A DNA stretch of 64,000 nucleotides, from NCBI RefSeq assembly GCF_014641595.1, contig NZ_BMIA01000001.1, positions 372,001 to 436,000 on the forward strand, given 5' to 3'. Below the pieces are notes generated by a model. It was not told the DNA's origin, did no database searches, and saw only the letters and a program-made list of their open reading frames with translations. Source of the DNA: Dyadobacter endophyticus. GTDB lineage: Bacteria; Bacteroidota; Bacteroidia; Cytophagales; Spirosomataceae. The number at the start of each line of letters is the position of its first letter. The first letter of the stretch is position 1. Below are positions 1 to 8,350 of this stretch, piece after piece. A program made the position numbers and the translations under genes.

Positions 1-1338
1 TGGTACAGGTGGTCCAATGAAAGTATATGGATCGACGGCAGGTACTATCCCTGGATGGAGTATTTTATCAAACGCCTCGGAGACGAGTACAAAGCGACCG
101 GAGTCAAACTGGTAGATGTGCTGGATATTCATAACTACCCATGGTACAACGGTGATGATGCCGCCGCCTTGCAGGGCCACCGGATTTACTACGATCAGAC
201 TTATGACTACCCGGGTTCAAACGGCATAAGGACAATGAATGGCGGGTGGGATACCTCCCTTACCAAACAATACATTTTCAAGCGTATCGACGACTGGCTG
301 ACAGAGCATTTTGGCCCTAATCACGGCATAACGCCCGGCGTAAGCGAATGGGGCACCATGTCCGGTAGCAATCCAAGCCTGGAGTCCGTTATTTACGCTT
401 CCCATCTGGGTACTTTTGCAAATCATGGCGTCGAAGTGTTTGCACCATGGAACTGGTCTGTTGGCATGTGGGAAACGTTGCACCTGTTCAGCCGAAACGC
501 CAAAAAGTATAGTGTAGCCAGTACTTCTTCCCTTGATAATACGGTTTCTGCGTATTCCTCGGTCACAGAAAACGCCGACTCACTGACAGTGATGCTGGTT
601 AACCGTGATATGAATGCTCCCCGCACCGTTACAGTCAATCTAAGCAATTTTACGATTGCCAATGGAAACTACAAAACATTGCAATTGGCATCGCTGCCGG
701 CAACGGAGACATTTGTGTCGCACACACAGAATGCCTTGCAGGAAGGCACAGCAGCGGTAAATTCAAATTCTCTGACTATAACCGTTCCCGCACTGTCTAC
801 GACGGCCATTTTGCTGGCTAACCAAACCACCTTACCGGTTACATTGATCAATTTTTCGGGAAAGGCTTCATCTGAGGGGAATGTATTGCTATGGAGCACG
901 GCCGAGGAAGTAAACAACCAGGGATTTGAAATTGAAAGAAGTTTGAATGGTGTAAGGTTTGAAAAAATCGGTTTCGTACCAGGTAAAATTAGCGCGTCGG
1001 CCAGGGTTGACTATCAGTTTGTTGATAAACAACCGCTTGCGAATGGATACTACCGGTTAAAACAGCTGGATATTGATCAAAGCTATACATTTTCGAAAAG
1101 TATTAATGTGAAAAATGAATCCGGAATCAAGGGTGAGGTGTACCCGAACCCGGTCAGCGGGGTGTTGCATTTTGATGTGCCTGCTGCCAAAAGGCGATTG
1201 ATCGTCCGCAATATGGCAGGCGTGGTGGTGGATGACAAAGTGGATTTTTCGGCGAGTAGCTATGAAACCGCTCATCTTCCCAAAGGGCTATACCTGATCT
1301 CACTGGGGTCCTACACGTTTAAAGTAGTGATAGAATAA
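1..1338 (+). CDS. GH44-type glycoside hydrolase with T9SS sorting domain (5' partial)
   Basis: The reading frame is open from base 1, so the N-terminus lies outside the window; 445 residues are present. It is closely similar to the second half of the catalytic domain at 2422-4749. The Ser-Glu-Trp-Gly motif (Glu codon 346-348) matches the expected GH44 nucleophile; the acid/base Glu would be upstream of the window. GH44 enzymes are endo-acting on beta-1,4-glucans, including cellulose derivatives and xyloglucan. After the catalytic part comes a fibronectin-like linker (fragment residues about 278-375, beginning TLPVTLINF) and a C-terminal domain with YPNP (about 379-445), typical of T9SS cargo. 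The protein is therefore probably secreted or surface-attached. Unlike its neighbour it has no lectin module. Substrate is not proven by sequence. Confidence 0.85.
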   Translation, partial: WYRWSNESIWIDGRYYPWMEYFIKRLGDEYKATGVKLVDVLDIHNYPWYNGDDAAALQGHRIYYDQTYDYPGSNGIRTMNGGWDTSLTKQYIFKRIDDWLTEHFGPNHGITPGVSEWGTMSGSNPSLESVIYASHLGTFANHGVEVFAPWNWSVGMWETLHLFSRNAKKYSVASTSSLDNTVSAYSSVTENADSLTVMLVNRDMNAPRTVTVNLSNFTIANGNYKTLQLASLPATETFVSHTQNALQEGTAAVNSNSLTITVPALSTTAILLANQTTLPVTLINFSGKASSEGNVLLWSTAEEVNNQGFEIERSLNGVRFEKIGFVPGKISASARVDYQFVDKQPLANGYYRLKQLDIDQSYTFSKSINVKNESGIKGEVYPNPVSGVLHFDVPAAKRRLIVRNMAGVVVDDKVDFSASSYETAHLPKGLYLISLGSYTFKVVIE

Positions 1339-1396
1339 GTAAGAGGAAGTACACAATTAAAAATTACCGGATTAACCATAAACTGTAACCAGTTAA

Positions 1397-2287
1397 ATGA
1401 AAAGTACCACCAACAGACGTACGGCTTTGAAAAATGTCGTCGCCGGAGCTTTGAGCTTGCCGCTATCGATGACCAACCTCATAGCTGCTTCCCAAAAAGC
1501 GTTGGGCCCGAAACTCAACGGAAAAATCAATCACTCGGTTTGCCGCTGGTGCTATGGCAAAATTCCCTTGGAAACGCTTGCATTGGAAGCAAAGAAGATA
1601 GGACTTACTTCCATAGAACTTTGCGGACAGCAGGAATGGCCGGTGCTGAAACAATATGGTCTGACGTGCGCGCTTCCATGGGGAGAGGGGCTCACCAGAA
1701 GCCTGGACAGAGGGTTTAATGACCCCCAGAATCATGAGGAGCTCATCAAGGGTTTTACCGATATCATTCCGAAGGTACAGGCAGCGGGGTACAATCAGAT
1801 CATTTGTTTTTCCGGTAACCGCCGTGGTATGAGCGATGCAGATGGTATGATGAATTGTGCCGTCGCACTGCGCAAATTGATGCCGCTTGCTGAAAAACAT
1901 AACGTTACGCTGGTGATGGAACTGCTCAATAGCAAAGTAGATCATAAGGATTATATGTGTGACCGTACACAATGGGGCGCGGGGCTGTGTGAGATGGTTG
2001 GATCAGAAAAATTCAAACTGCTTTATGATATCTACCATATGCAAATCATGGATGGCGACGTCATTGCCACCATCCGGAAATACCATAAGTACATCGCGCA
2101 TTACCACACAGGAGGCGTTCCCGGCCGCCATGAAATCGATGATACGCAAGAGCTGAATTATCCCGCTATTATGAAGGCTATTGCCGATACGGGTTATACA
2201 GGCTTTGTTGGCCAGGAGTTCATCCCAAGCCGTAACGACGATCTCGCCTCTCTGAAACAAGGTGTTACCATTTGCGACATTGCCTGA
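1397..2287 (+). CDS. hydroxypyruvate isomerase-like TIM-barrel protein with export signal
   Basis: The 296 residues begin with a twin-arginine-like signal (NRRTALK, then a hydrophobic stretch to about residue 31), followed by a xylose-isomerase-like TIM barrel. Conserved metal/acid residues fit the Hyi family: Glu175 (VMELLN), Asp211 and His214 (YDIYHMQ), His237 and Glu274 (GQEF). Known members interconvert hydroxypyruvate and tartronate semialdehyde, or act as epimerases on ketoses; many exported Bacteroidota members are uncharacterised. It lies between two GH44 genes on the same strand, 58 nt after the first and 134 nt before the second, so a role in handling sugars released outside the cytoplasm is possible but inferred. 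The start is the only ATG that preserves the RR signal. Confidence 0.8.
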   Translation: MKSTTNRRTALKNVVAGALSLPLSMTNLIAASQKALGPKLNGKINHSVCRWCYGKIPLETLALEAKKIGLTSIELCGQQEWPVLKQYGLTCALPWGEGLTRSLDRGFNDPQNHEELIKGFTDIIPKVQAAGYNQIICFSGNRRGMSDADGMMNCAVALRKLMPLAEKHNVTLVMELLNSKVDHKDYMCDRTQWGAGLCEMVGSEKFKLLYDIYHMQIMDGDVIATIRKYHKYIAHYHTGGVPGRHEIDDTQELNYPAIMKAIADTGYTGFVGQEFIPSRNDDLASLKQGVTICDIA

Positions 2288-2323
2288 TACAGTTAGCAGG
2301 CTGTCAACAAACTTCAATTCCAT

Positions 2324-2349
2324 CCGCTGGCCTTCACTCCGGCCAGCGG
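2324..2349 (+). terminator. intergenic hairpin, 9-bp perfect stem
   Basis: CCGCTGGCC (2324-2332) pairs perfectly with GGCCAGCGG (2341-2349) around an 8-nt loop, 36 nt after the isomerase-like gene. No T-tract follows, so it may be a weak terminator or an mRNA processing or stability element between that gene and the next GH44 gene. Confidence 0.4.
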
Positions 2350-2421
2350 AATCCTGGTGAATGCATACCCTCCCCATAATTCAAAAAGGAAAGAGAAAGC
2401 AAACCAACTAAAAAAATCGAG

Positions 2422-4749
2422 ATGGGAAAAAGAGTACTTTACCTGGCCAAAATGGCCCTGGGATGGGCATTGCTATGCTCAACGCTCACGGCCTTCGCAC
2501 AAAACGTCACTATTTCAGTGAACGCGACTCAGAACAAGCGACTGATTTCACCTTACATTTACGGACGCAACGAAGGCTTTGACAAATCAGACCAGTTTTA
2601 CAAAGATGCCGGGCTGCGCTTTGCGCGTATGAACGGGGGAAATAACGCATCCGCATATAACTGGCGCGCCAAGCTTGCGGTTCATCCCGACTGGTTTAAC
2701 AATGTATACGGTGCGGATTGGGACGCTTCTGCACAAAAAATCAATAACAACTTTTCCAACATTCAGGGCATGTTTGCTTTTCAGCTACTGGGCAGAGTCG
2801 CATCCAGCGGGCAGAACAACTTCCCTGACTGGGATTACATGCAAGCCCACCCGGGTTGGAATGGTTACGGACAAAACCTAGCTGGTGGAGGAACACCCAA
2901 TCCTAACGCCGCAGGTGCGGCCCTGGTTGAGGGGAACAAAGATTTATTCTCCAAGCCATGGCCCGCCGATTCCTCAGTGGCAATTCTGAATCACTGGTTT
3001 GGAGCCAATGGTAAAGGGTTTAACCAAAACCGATTCCAGTATTGGAGCATGGATAACGAGGTGGATATCTGGAATGGCACGCATGACTGGGCAATGCCTA
3101 CACAGATATCTGCCTCTGCTTTCATGGACCGCTATATAGAATTAGCCAAGAAGGCAAAGGCGATTAATCCGGGCATCAAACTTTGCGGGCCCGTTACAAC
3201 TTCTGAATGGCAATGGTACAAGTGGTCTAATGAAAGTATATACATCAACGGTAGGTATTATCCCTGGATCGAGTACTTCATCAAACGCCTCGGTGATGAA
3301 TATAAGGCAACTGGGATTAAACTGGTGGATGTGCTCGATATTCACAACTATCCATTTTATAACAATGATACAGAGGCCTTGCAGGGGCACCGGATCTACT
3401 ACGATGAAACCTATGACTATCCGGGTTCAAACGGGATCAAGACCAGTACCGGCGGGTGGGATGCCTCCCTTACCAAACAATACATTTTCAAGCGTATCGA
3501 TGGCTGGCTAACGGAGCATTTCGGCGCAAACCATGGCATTACACCCGGTGTTAGCGAATGGGGGACCATGTCCAGCAGCAACCCAAGCCTGGAATCGGTC
3601 ATTTATGCTTCGCACCTGGGCACGTTTGCAAACAGCGGTGTTGAACTGTTTTCACCATGGAACTGGTCTGTTGGCATGTGGGAAACACTACACCTGTTCA
3701 GCCGGAACGCGAAAAAATACAGTGTATCCAGCACTTCTTCCCTTGAGAATACGGTTTCTGCTTACTCGTCGGTGAATGAAAATGCAGACTCTCTGACGGT
3801 GATGCTAGTAAACCGTGACATGAGCGCTTCCCGTACGGTTACGATCAATCTGAGCAACTTCAATGTAGCCAACGGAAATTACCAAACGTTGCGTTTGGCC
3901 TCCCTACCGGCAACAGAGACGTTCGTGTCGCACACGCAAAATGCATTGCAACAAGGCACTGTTGCCGTGAATTCAAACTCGCTAACGGTCACGGTTCCGG
4001 CACTTTCCACGACGGCCATTCTCCTGAAAGCTCCGGCCAGTTCGTATGTCACGCTGGTCAACCGGGCTACCGGCCTGCTCATGGACGGGCTGTATCGGTT
4101 CTCGGATGGTTCGCTGGCTGGCCAGTGGAATTCCAGCGGCAGTACAGCACAACAATGGACTATTGAAGCGGCCGGAAGCTATTTTAAACTTAAAAACCGG
4201 GCTTCAGGCTTGTATCTGGACGGGAATGGAAGCTCGGTTAATGGCACGGCAGTTGTCCAAAAAGCCGGCAGCAGCAGTTTCAATCAGCAATGGACGCAGG
4301 AAGCCGCAGGCAGCTATGTCAAATTGAAAAACCGGGCGACCGGGCTGTACATCGACGGTTTGGGCCAATCACAGAATGGCGTGGACCTGGGCCAATGGCA
4401 GACAAGCAGCAGCTCAAACCAGCAGTGGTCGATAACCACGACGGCAAATTCCCAGAACGGAGCGCGTCGTTACCTGGTCGAGGAAAACGTCGCGACGCGA
4501 GAACCCGGTAGCCTAAAGATGAATGCTTATCCAAATCCTTTTGTCTCTAATTTCAAGCTTGATGTGCCGGATTCGGGTGAGCCGCTAGAAGTTGTATTTT
4601 TCGACTCAGCTGGAAATGTAGTCGAAACGACCAAGCATTCAGGTAACGCCAAGACGGTGACGCTTGGCACTGCTTTGAAGCCAGGCTTATACATAGTTCA
4701 CCTAAAAGGCTTAACCTGGTCAAAATCGATTAAAGTATTTAAAAAGTAA
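2422..4749 (+). CDS. GH44-type glycoside hydrolase with ricin-type lectin and T9SS domains
   Basis: This 775-residue protein has a signal peptide (about residues 1-27, ending AFAQ), a GH44-like catalytic domain (about 28-535), a ricin-B/beta-trefoil lectin module with three QQW repeats (about 540-672) and a T9SS sorting domain (about 699-775, with YPNP). The motif DNEVDIWNGTHDW places the probable acid/base at Glu213; SEWG gives the probable nucleophile Glu379. The family hydrolyses internal beta-1,4-glucan links. It is nearly identical in its catalytic half to the protein at 1-1338, but the accessory module differs: lectin here, fibronectin-like there. Export through T9SS to the surface or medium is inferred from the C-terminus. 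A strong terminator follows at 4867. Confidence 0.88.
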   Translation: MGKRVLYLAKMALGWALLCSTLTAFAQNVTISVNATQNKRLISPYIYGRNEGFDKSDQFYKDAGLRFARMNGGNNASAYNWRAKLAVHPDWFNNVYGADWDASAQKINNNFSNIQGMFAFQLLGRVASSGQNNFPDWDYMQAHPGWNGYGQNLAGGGTPNPNAAGAALVEGNKDLFSKPWPADSSVAILNHWFGANGKGFNQNRFQYWSMDNEVDIWNGTHDWAMPTQISASAFMDRYIELAKKAKAINPGIKLCGPVTTSEWQWYKWSNESIYINGRYYPWIEYFIKRLGDEYKATGIKLVDVLDIHNYPFYNNDTEALQGHRIYYDETYDYPGSNGIKTSTGGWDASLTKQYIFKRIDGWLTEHFGANHGITPGVSEWGTMSSSNPSLESVIYASHLGTFANSGVELFSPWNWSVGMWETLHLFSRNAKKYSVSSTSSLENTVSAYSSVNENADSLTVMLVNRDMSASRTVTINLSNFNVANGNYQTLRLASLPATETFVSHTQNALQQGTVAVNSNSLTVTVPALSTTAILLKAPASSYVTLVNRATGLLMDGLYRFSDGSLAGQWNSSGSTAQQWTIEAAGSYFKLKNRASGLYLDGNGSSVNGTAVVQKAGSSSFNQQWTQEAAGSYVKLKNRATGLYIDGLGQSQNGVDLGQWQTSSSSNQQWSITTTANSQNGARRYLVEENVATREPGSLKMNAYPNPFVSNFKLDVPDSGEPLEVVFFDSAGNVVETTKHSGNAKTVTLGTALKPGLYIVHLKGLTWSKSIKVFKK

Positions 4750-4866
4750 AAATTGCCAACATAGGCCGGTACGTTCATGAGCCTTTATGGCCACGTTATG
4801 ATCGCACAACAGTCAACCCGGGGCCTCGATTCTTATTCGAGGTTCATTTAGATGTAGTAGTTAATT

Positions 4867-4900
4867 TTGGCCGAAGGATTCACTTCGGCCAATTTCTTTT
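4867..4900 (+). terminator. Rho-independent terminator after GH44 gene
   Basis: TTGGCCGAAG (4867-4876) and CTTCGGCCAA (4883-4892) form a perfect 10-bp stem with a 6-nt loop, followed by TTTCTTTT. It ends transcription of the GH44 locus, 118 nt after its stop codon. Confidence 0.85.
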
Positions 4901-4923
4901 AAGGCATTGACCCTGGCAGGCGA

Positions 4924-5349
4924 TTACTTCTTTGCGAATTTGTCGATGCTGACCCTAATCTTCCTATCAGGCATCTCCTGGATTTCCATCAGGAATGTGA
5001 TCTTACCAGCTATTCCTTCCACTTTAAGGGTTGCATGCCGCGGTTCAGCCGATGGGTCGTCAAATGAGGCATGGATCACCGTTAATCCCTCGGTGTAAGG
5101 TGTCTTCCAGTTGCAGGTATCGGAAGTGATGGTTCCTATCATCACCTGATCGACATTTCCTGGTTTAATAACGACTTTGGTTTTGCTTATTTCGATCGTG
5201 CTCGATTCGTCGACAGTTCTTTGCAAAACATCCGAGCCGTTCAGATATTCTGTTTTGGAAGCCGAGAGGATCACCTCTTCGCTGCATTGGGCGAAACTAT
5301 GGAAATGTACAGCAAGCACCAGGACGGGCAATAGTAATAGATTTTTCAT
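4924..5349 (-). CDS. small secreted protein of unknown function
   Basis: The 141 residues start with a clear signal peptide (about 1-20, ending SFAQ). The mature part is about 120 residues with two cysteines, Cys22 and one in the middle (SDTCNW), which might form a disulphide. I do not recognise a family. The alternation of polar and beta-branched residues suggests a beta-rich fold. It stands alone on the minus strand, convergent with the GH44 gene. Its start is preceded by the long perfect inverted repeat at 5379-5427, the likely control site. It is probably periplasmic or exported. Confidence 0.65.
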   Translation of the reverse strand: MKNLLLLPVLVLAVHFHSFAQCSEEVILSASKTEYLNGSDVLQRTVDESSTIEISKTKVVIKPGNVDQVMIGTITSDTCNWKTPYTEGLTVIHASFDDPSAEPRHATLKVEGIAGKITFLMEIQEMPDRKIRVSIDKFAKK

Positions 5350-5378
5350 ATTTCATGGCAGTTTTGATTTATGTAAAT

Positions 5379-5427
5379 ATATGCAATACCATGTACTATT
5401 CAATACAAAGTACATGGTATTGCATAT
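5379..5427. promoter_or_regulatory. 19-bp perfect inverted repeat upstream of small secreted gene
   Basis: ATATGCAATACCATGTACT (5379-5397) is exactly repeated in inverted form at 5409-5427, separated by 11 nt. It lies 30-78 bp upstream of the ATG at 5349. Read on the minus strand, the spacer edge contains TACTTTG, which fits the Bacteroidota -7 consensus TAnnTTTG, so the repeat could be an operator straddling the promoter. ATGT/ACAT half-sites resemble PadR-type operators, but no PadR gene is adjacent. An RNA hairpin in the leader is the alternative. Confidence 0.55.
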
Positions 5428-5519
5428 GTTTTGAGTGTACGGCATCACCGGCCTGCAACCATTGAATTAACTCGCTGTTGTACAAACGAACCGGACCAGT
5501 TTCACTGCGCGACAGGTTT

Positions 5520-6425
5520 TTAACGCACGGTGTTTTCCAGGAGAATAACTGATGGCCCGTCGGAAAGCCATTTTTTCCCCAGACCAGTTGTATCGCCCTG
5601 CGGTATCAGATATACGAATGAGCCGAGCACCAGATCGATGTCCCCGTCCGCATCCATATCACCCGCGTCCATGACTATCCATCTTCCTTTGAAAGATTGG
5701 GGGAATGAATAATTCTCAAATTTTAACTTTCCTTTATTTTCCAGGTAAATAAAACTTTCATAACCGCTGAAATGGCGCCGGGCCTTTCATTTAAAATCCT
5801 TTTTTGGTAACTACCCCTTCCGCTGTTTTCAAACCAGGCCAATTGCCCGGTTTCATTGCCAAATTCGCAGGCAACAACGTCTTCATGCCCGTCTTTATTC
5901 AAATCCCCATAAGCGACAAACACGGGACGTCGCAAATTGGCAATGGCCGTCGCGCCGGGCTGGTAGCCCTGTGTTAAGCCTCTTCTGACCAACCGATGCA
6001 CGGCACCATGGGCATTATCAGTGGGAAAAACACCGTTTCCTATCGTCGTCAAAAATAGCGTATCTGATTTTTCATAAAACCCGATTGGTGTAGCACCTAG
6101 CCAAAACCGGGGTTTCCGGGTAAATACCGGCAGCGTGAACCACTTCGCCACCGGTTTTGGGGTCAAACAAACTGTCGGGTCTGATACCTCTACTGTAAAT
6201 ACCCATTCGGTGACCCATAGCCGGAAGCACGTCCTGCCAGCTGCTTTTTGGTAATAGTTCAGGGGTAACCAATCCGTGGCAACGGCTGCAATGGGCGATC
6301 GCTAATTCTTTCCCCGAAAGATTGGAAGCAGGCAGACCTTTAAATTCTACTTTTTGATTTTGTTTTTTTGTATTGCAGCAGACCAACAGGGACATTACAA
6401 AGCAGAACAGGAGTGGTCGTCTCAT
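5520..6425 (-). pseudogene. decayed cytochrome c / FG-GAP (VCBS) repeat lipoprotein
   Basis: Three pieces of one protein can be read in different frames. The first (6425 to about 6130) has a lipoprotein signal (VCCN) and a haem motif CSRCH followed by a cytochrome-c-like segment. The second (about 6150 to 5760) has an FG-GAP calcium-binding motif, DLNKDGHED. The third (about 5755 to 5520) reads ESFIYLENKGKLKF, then DMDADGDIDLVLGSF, and ends in a normal stop. Intact relatives are several hundred residues long with more FG-GAP blades, so there are both frame changes and internal deletions. It lies just downstream of the SusD gene in the same direction and may once have belonged to that operon. 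Sequencing error alone would not explain the missing blades. Confidence 0.75.
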
Positions 6426-6493
6426 ACAAAAATCAGAATCGGGATGGCCAAAATTTCAACGAAAGATGAAGATAATATGCGCAGATTAATTTT

Positions 6494-6553
6494 GGCAGGG
6501 CGACCCTGAGCGGCCACAGACCAAATTGAATTGGCCGCCGAGGGTTGCTTGCC
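6494..6553 (-). terminator. imperfect long hairpin after SusD
   Basis: The bases immediately after the SusD stop codon can fold into an imperfect stem of about 22 bp: a GGC..CCCT..GCGGCCA arm against TGGCCGC..AGGGT..GCC, with a central AT-rich loop. No long T-tract follows on the minus strand. It may be a terminator or a 3' stabilising structure separating SusD from the pseudogene. Confidence 0.4.
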
Positions 6554-8329
6554 TTAGTTGTAACCCGGATTTTGTTTCAGTAATGGCGTACCGTTCACCA
6601 CACTCATGTCGATCTGGTATTGAGGGATTGGGAAGTAGTTGTTTTTGCCTTCGAGGTATTTACCGCCGGCGAGATCGGTGGTAATCTTGGACTCGTAGCC
6701 GAAATAGGCATTAATTGCCGTACCGGCTTTTCCCCACCTGACCAAATCGAAGAAGCGGTGACCTTCCATTGCCAGTTCAATGCCGCGCTCGTAATAGATC
6801 GCATCTAGTAGGCCGTCTTTGCCTTTGGCGGCAAGCGTGCCGGTTGGGTAGGGTTTGATCACGTAGTTTGCTGCCGGAGTGGCTGAGAATCCGCCCAGCG
6901 GGTTGGAATCGTTAATATACTTGTACAACCAGCCGGCCTTATCCGCGGCGCGGTTTCTCACCTTGTTCACATACTCTTCGGCCTTTGCCAGACTCCCGCC
7001 ATTTGCTTCGGCTTCGGCCGCCATCAGCAGTACGTCGGCGAAGCGGATCACCAGCACGTTGATCGCATTGCCGGGTGCCCAGGAGCTCAGGTCGGCGTAA
7101 AGGTCTTGTGTTTTCTGGCGGTGAATGTTCTTCTTAGGGGCATATGGCCCGCCGTAAGGCTGGTCTCGCACCCAGTTCATGCCCGGATAGATGCCCCAGT
7201 CGTGGTAAGGAATACCCCGGCGACCGACGGTCCAGTCCAGGCGTGGGTCAAGGCTGCCCGCATCGGGGGTGAATGCGGCGGCCGAGGTAAGACCCATATC
7301 GTTTTTAACGGCGTGACTGTTGAAATCCACGTAGGGCAATCCATTTGCATCGGTGCGGTACATATTCACCAGCATTTGAGTCGGTTGGAAAAATCCGCAG
7401 CAACTGAATGGCGCGCCAGTACCATAGGGGAAATTGAGCATTCCGCCCTGATTGGCATTGGTAATATCCAAAGTTCCGTCATTTGCGACCATCTGAATTG
7501 CAAAAACCGATTCTGCATTGTTTTTAGTGGCCGCGTCAAAGTTATCCTTAAAAGATACCAGCTCATACTTCAAGCCATTTGTGGTAACACCACTGGTGAT
7601 CACCTCACCGAACACTTTTTGAGCGTCGGCGTATTTTTTCTGATACAGAAAAGTTTTTCCCAGGTAAGCGCCTGCTGCCCATTTGTTGGCCCTGCCGACA
7701 AGGGTTTGCGTGGCAGGGAGCTGTTCGTAAGCTGCTTTGAAGTCTGCTTCGATCATCGGCCAGATGTCCTTGTCATTGGGCTGGTTAAAATCCGTAGTCG
7801 TTTCGTCGATCCAAGGCACCATATTCCACATTTTTTTCAACTCAAAATAGTAGTGACCCCTCAGAAACCGCGCCTGAGCTTCGATATTGGCTTTGTTTTC
7901 AGCCGAAACGTCGGTCGCCAGCGCGAGTACTTTAAGGACGGTGTTTGAGCGGGAAACACCTTCGTACAATGCTTTCCATTTACTATTAAAAAAGCCATTG
8001 TCGGCGCCAGTAGCGAATGTTGCAATGGCGCTGATGGGCGTCTGGTCACCGCCGTCGCTGCCTTTGTGCGCATCCCCGCCGGGAATCGCGCCGTAAACCC
8101 AGTTGTCGGGTGGGGACTCCCAGCCGCTGCCGCCGGTGAAGTCGCCCTGGCCGTCGAGCGCGGCATAGGCGCCGGTGAGCAGGCCGTCGATACCTTTGGC
8201 ATTGGCAAGCACATTATCGCCCAAGGCGCCTTGTACAGGTTTATCCAGGAAGTCATCCTGACAAGCCTGCAAAATTGTAAAACCGCCGATCCAGCAAAGA
8301 ACGGCCATATATTTGATGAACTTCTTCAT
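6554..8329 (-). CDS. SusD/RagB family outer-membrane glycan-binding lipoprotein
   Basis: The 591 residues begin with a lipoprotein signal whose lipobox ends at Cys23 (LQAC). SusD-like N-terminal TPR segments follow, and the C-terminal RagB/SusD signature YYERGIELAMEGHRFFDLVRW lies near residues 510-530. SusD proteins sit on the outside of the outer membrane, bind oligosaccharides or peptides and act as the lid of the SusC barrel. The gene starts 21 nt after the SusC stop, so the two are surely co-transcribed. Its ligand cannot be read from the sequence. Downstream lies the remnant cytochrome/FG-GAP gene. Confidence 0.95.
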   Translation of the reverse strand: MKKFIKYMAVLCWIGGFTILQACQDDFLDKPVQGALGDNVLANAKGIDGLLTGAYAALDGQGDFTGGSGWESPPDNWVYGAIPGGDAHKGSDGGDQTPISAIATFATGADNGFFNSKWKALYEGVSRSNTVLKVLALATDVSAENKANIEAQARFLRGHYYFELKKMWNMVPWIDETTTDFNQPNDKDIWPMIEADFKAAYEQLPATQTLVGRANKWAAGAYLGKTFLYQKKYADAQKVFGEVITSGVTTNGLKYELVSFKDNFDAATKNNAESVFAIQMVANDGTLDITNANQGGMLNFPYGTGAPFSCCGFFQPTQMLVNMYRTDANGLPYVDFNSHAVKNDMGLTSAAAFTPDAGSLDPRLDWTVGRRGIPYHDWGIYPGMNWVRDQPYGGPYAPKKNIHRQKTQDLYADLSSWAPGNAINVLVIRFADVLLMAAEAEANGGSLAKAEEYVNKVRNRAADKAGWLYKYINDSNPLGGFSATPAANYVIKPYPTGTLAAKGKDGLLDAIYYERGIELAMEGHRFFDLVRWGKAGTAINAYFGYESKITTDLAGGKYLEGKNNYFPIPQYQIDMSVVNGTPLLKQNPGYN

Positions 8330-8350
8330 ATCGCGTCGTTTTGAGATGGG

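Noticed and set aside
7106..7948. Plus-strand frame of 280 codons opposite SusD, and a similar 357-codon frame at 36080-37153 opposite the set 2 SusD
   Set aside because: Both are antisense to well-supported SusD genes and show no family motif or signal; judged shadows.
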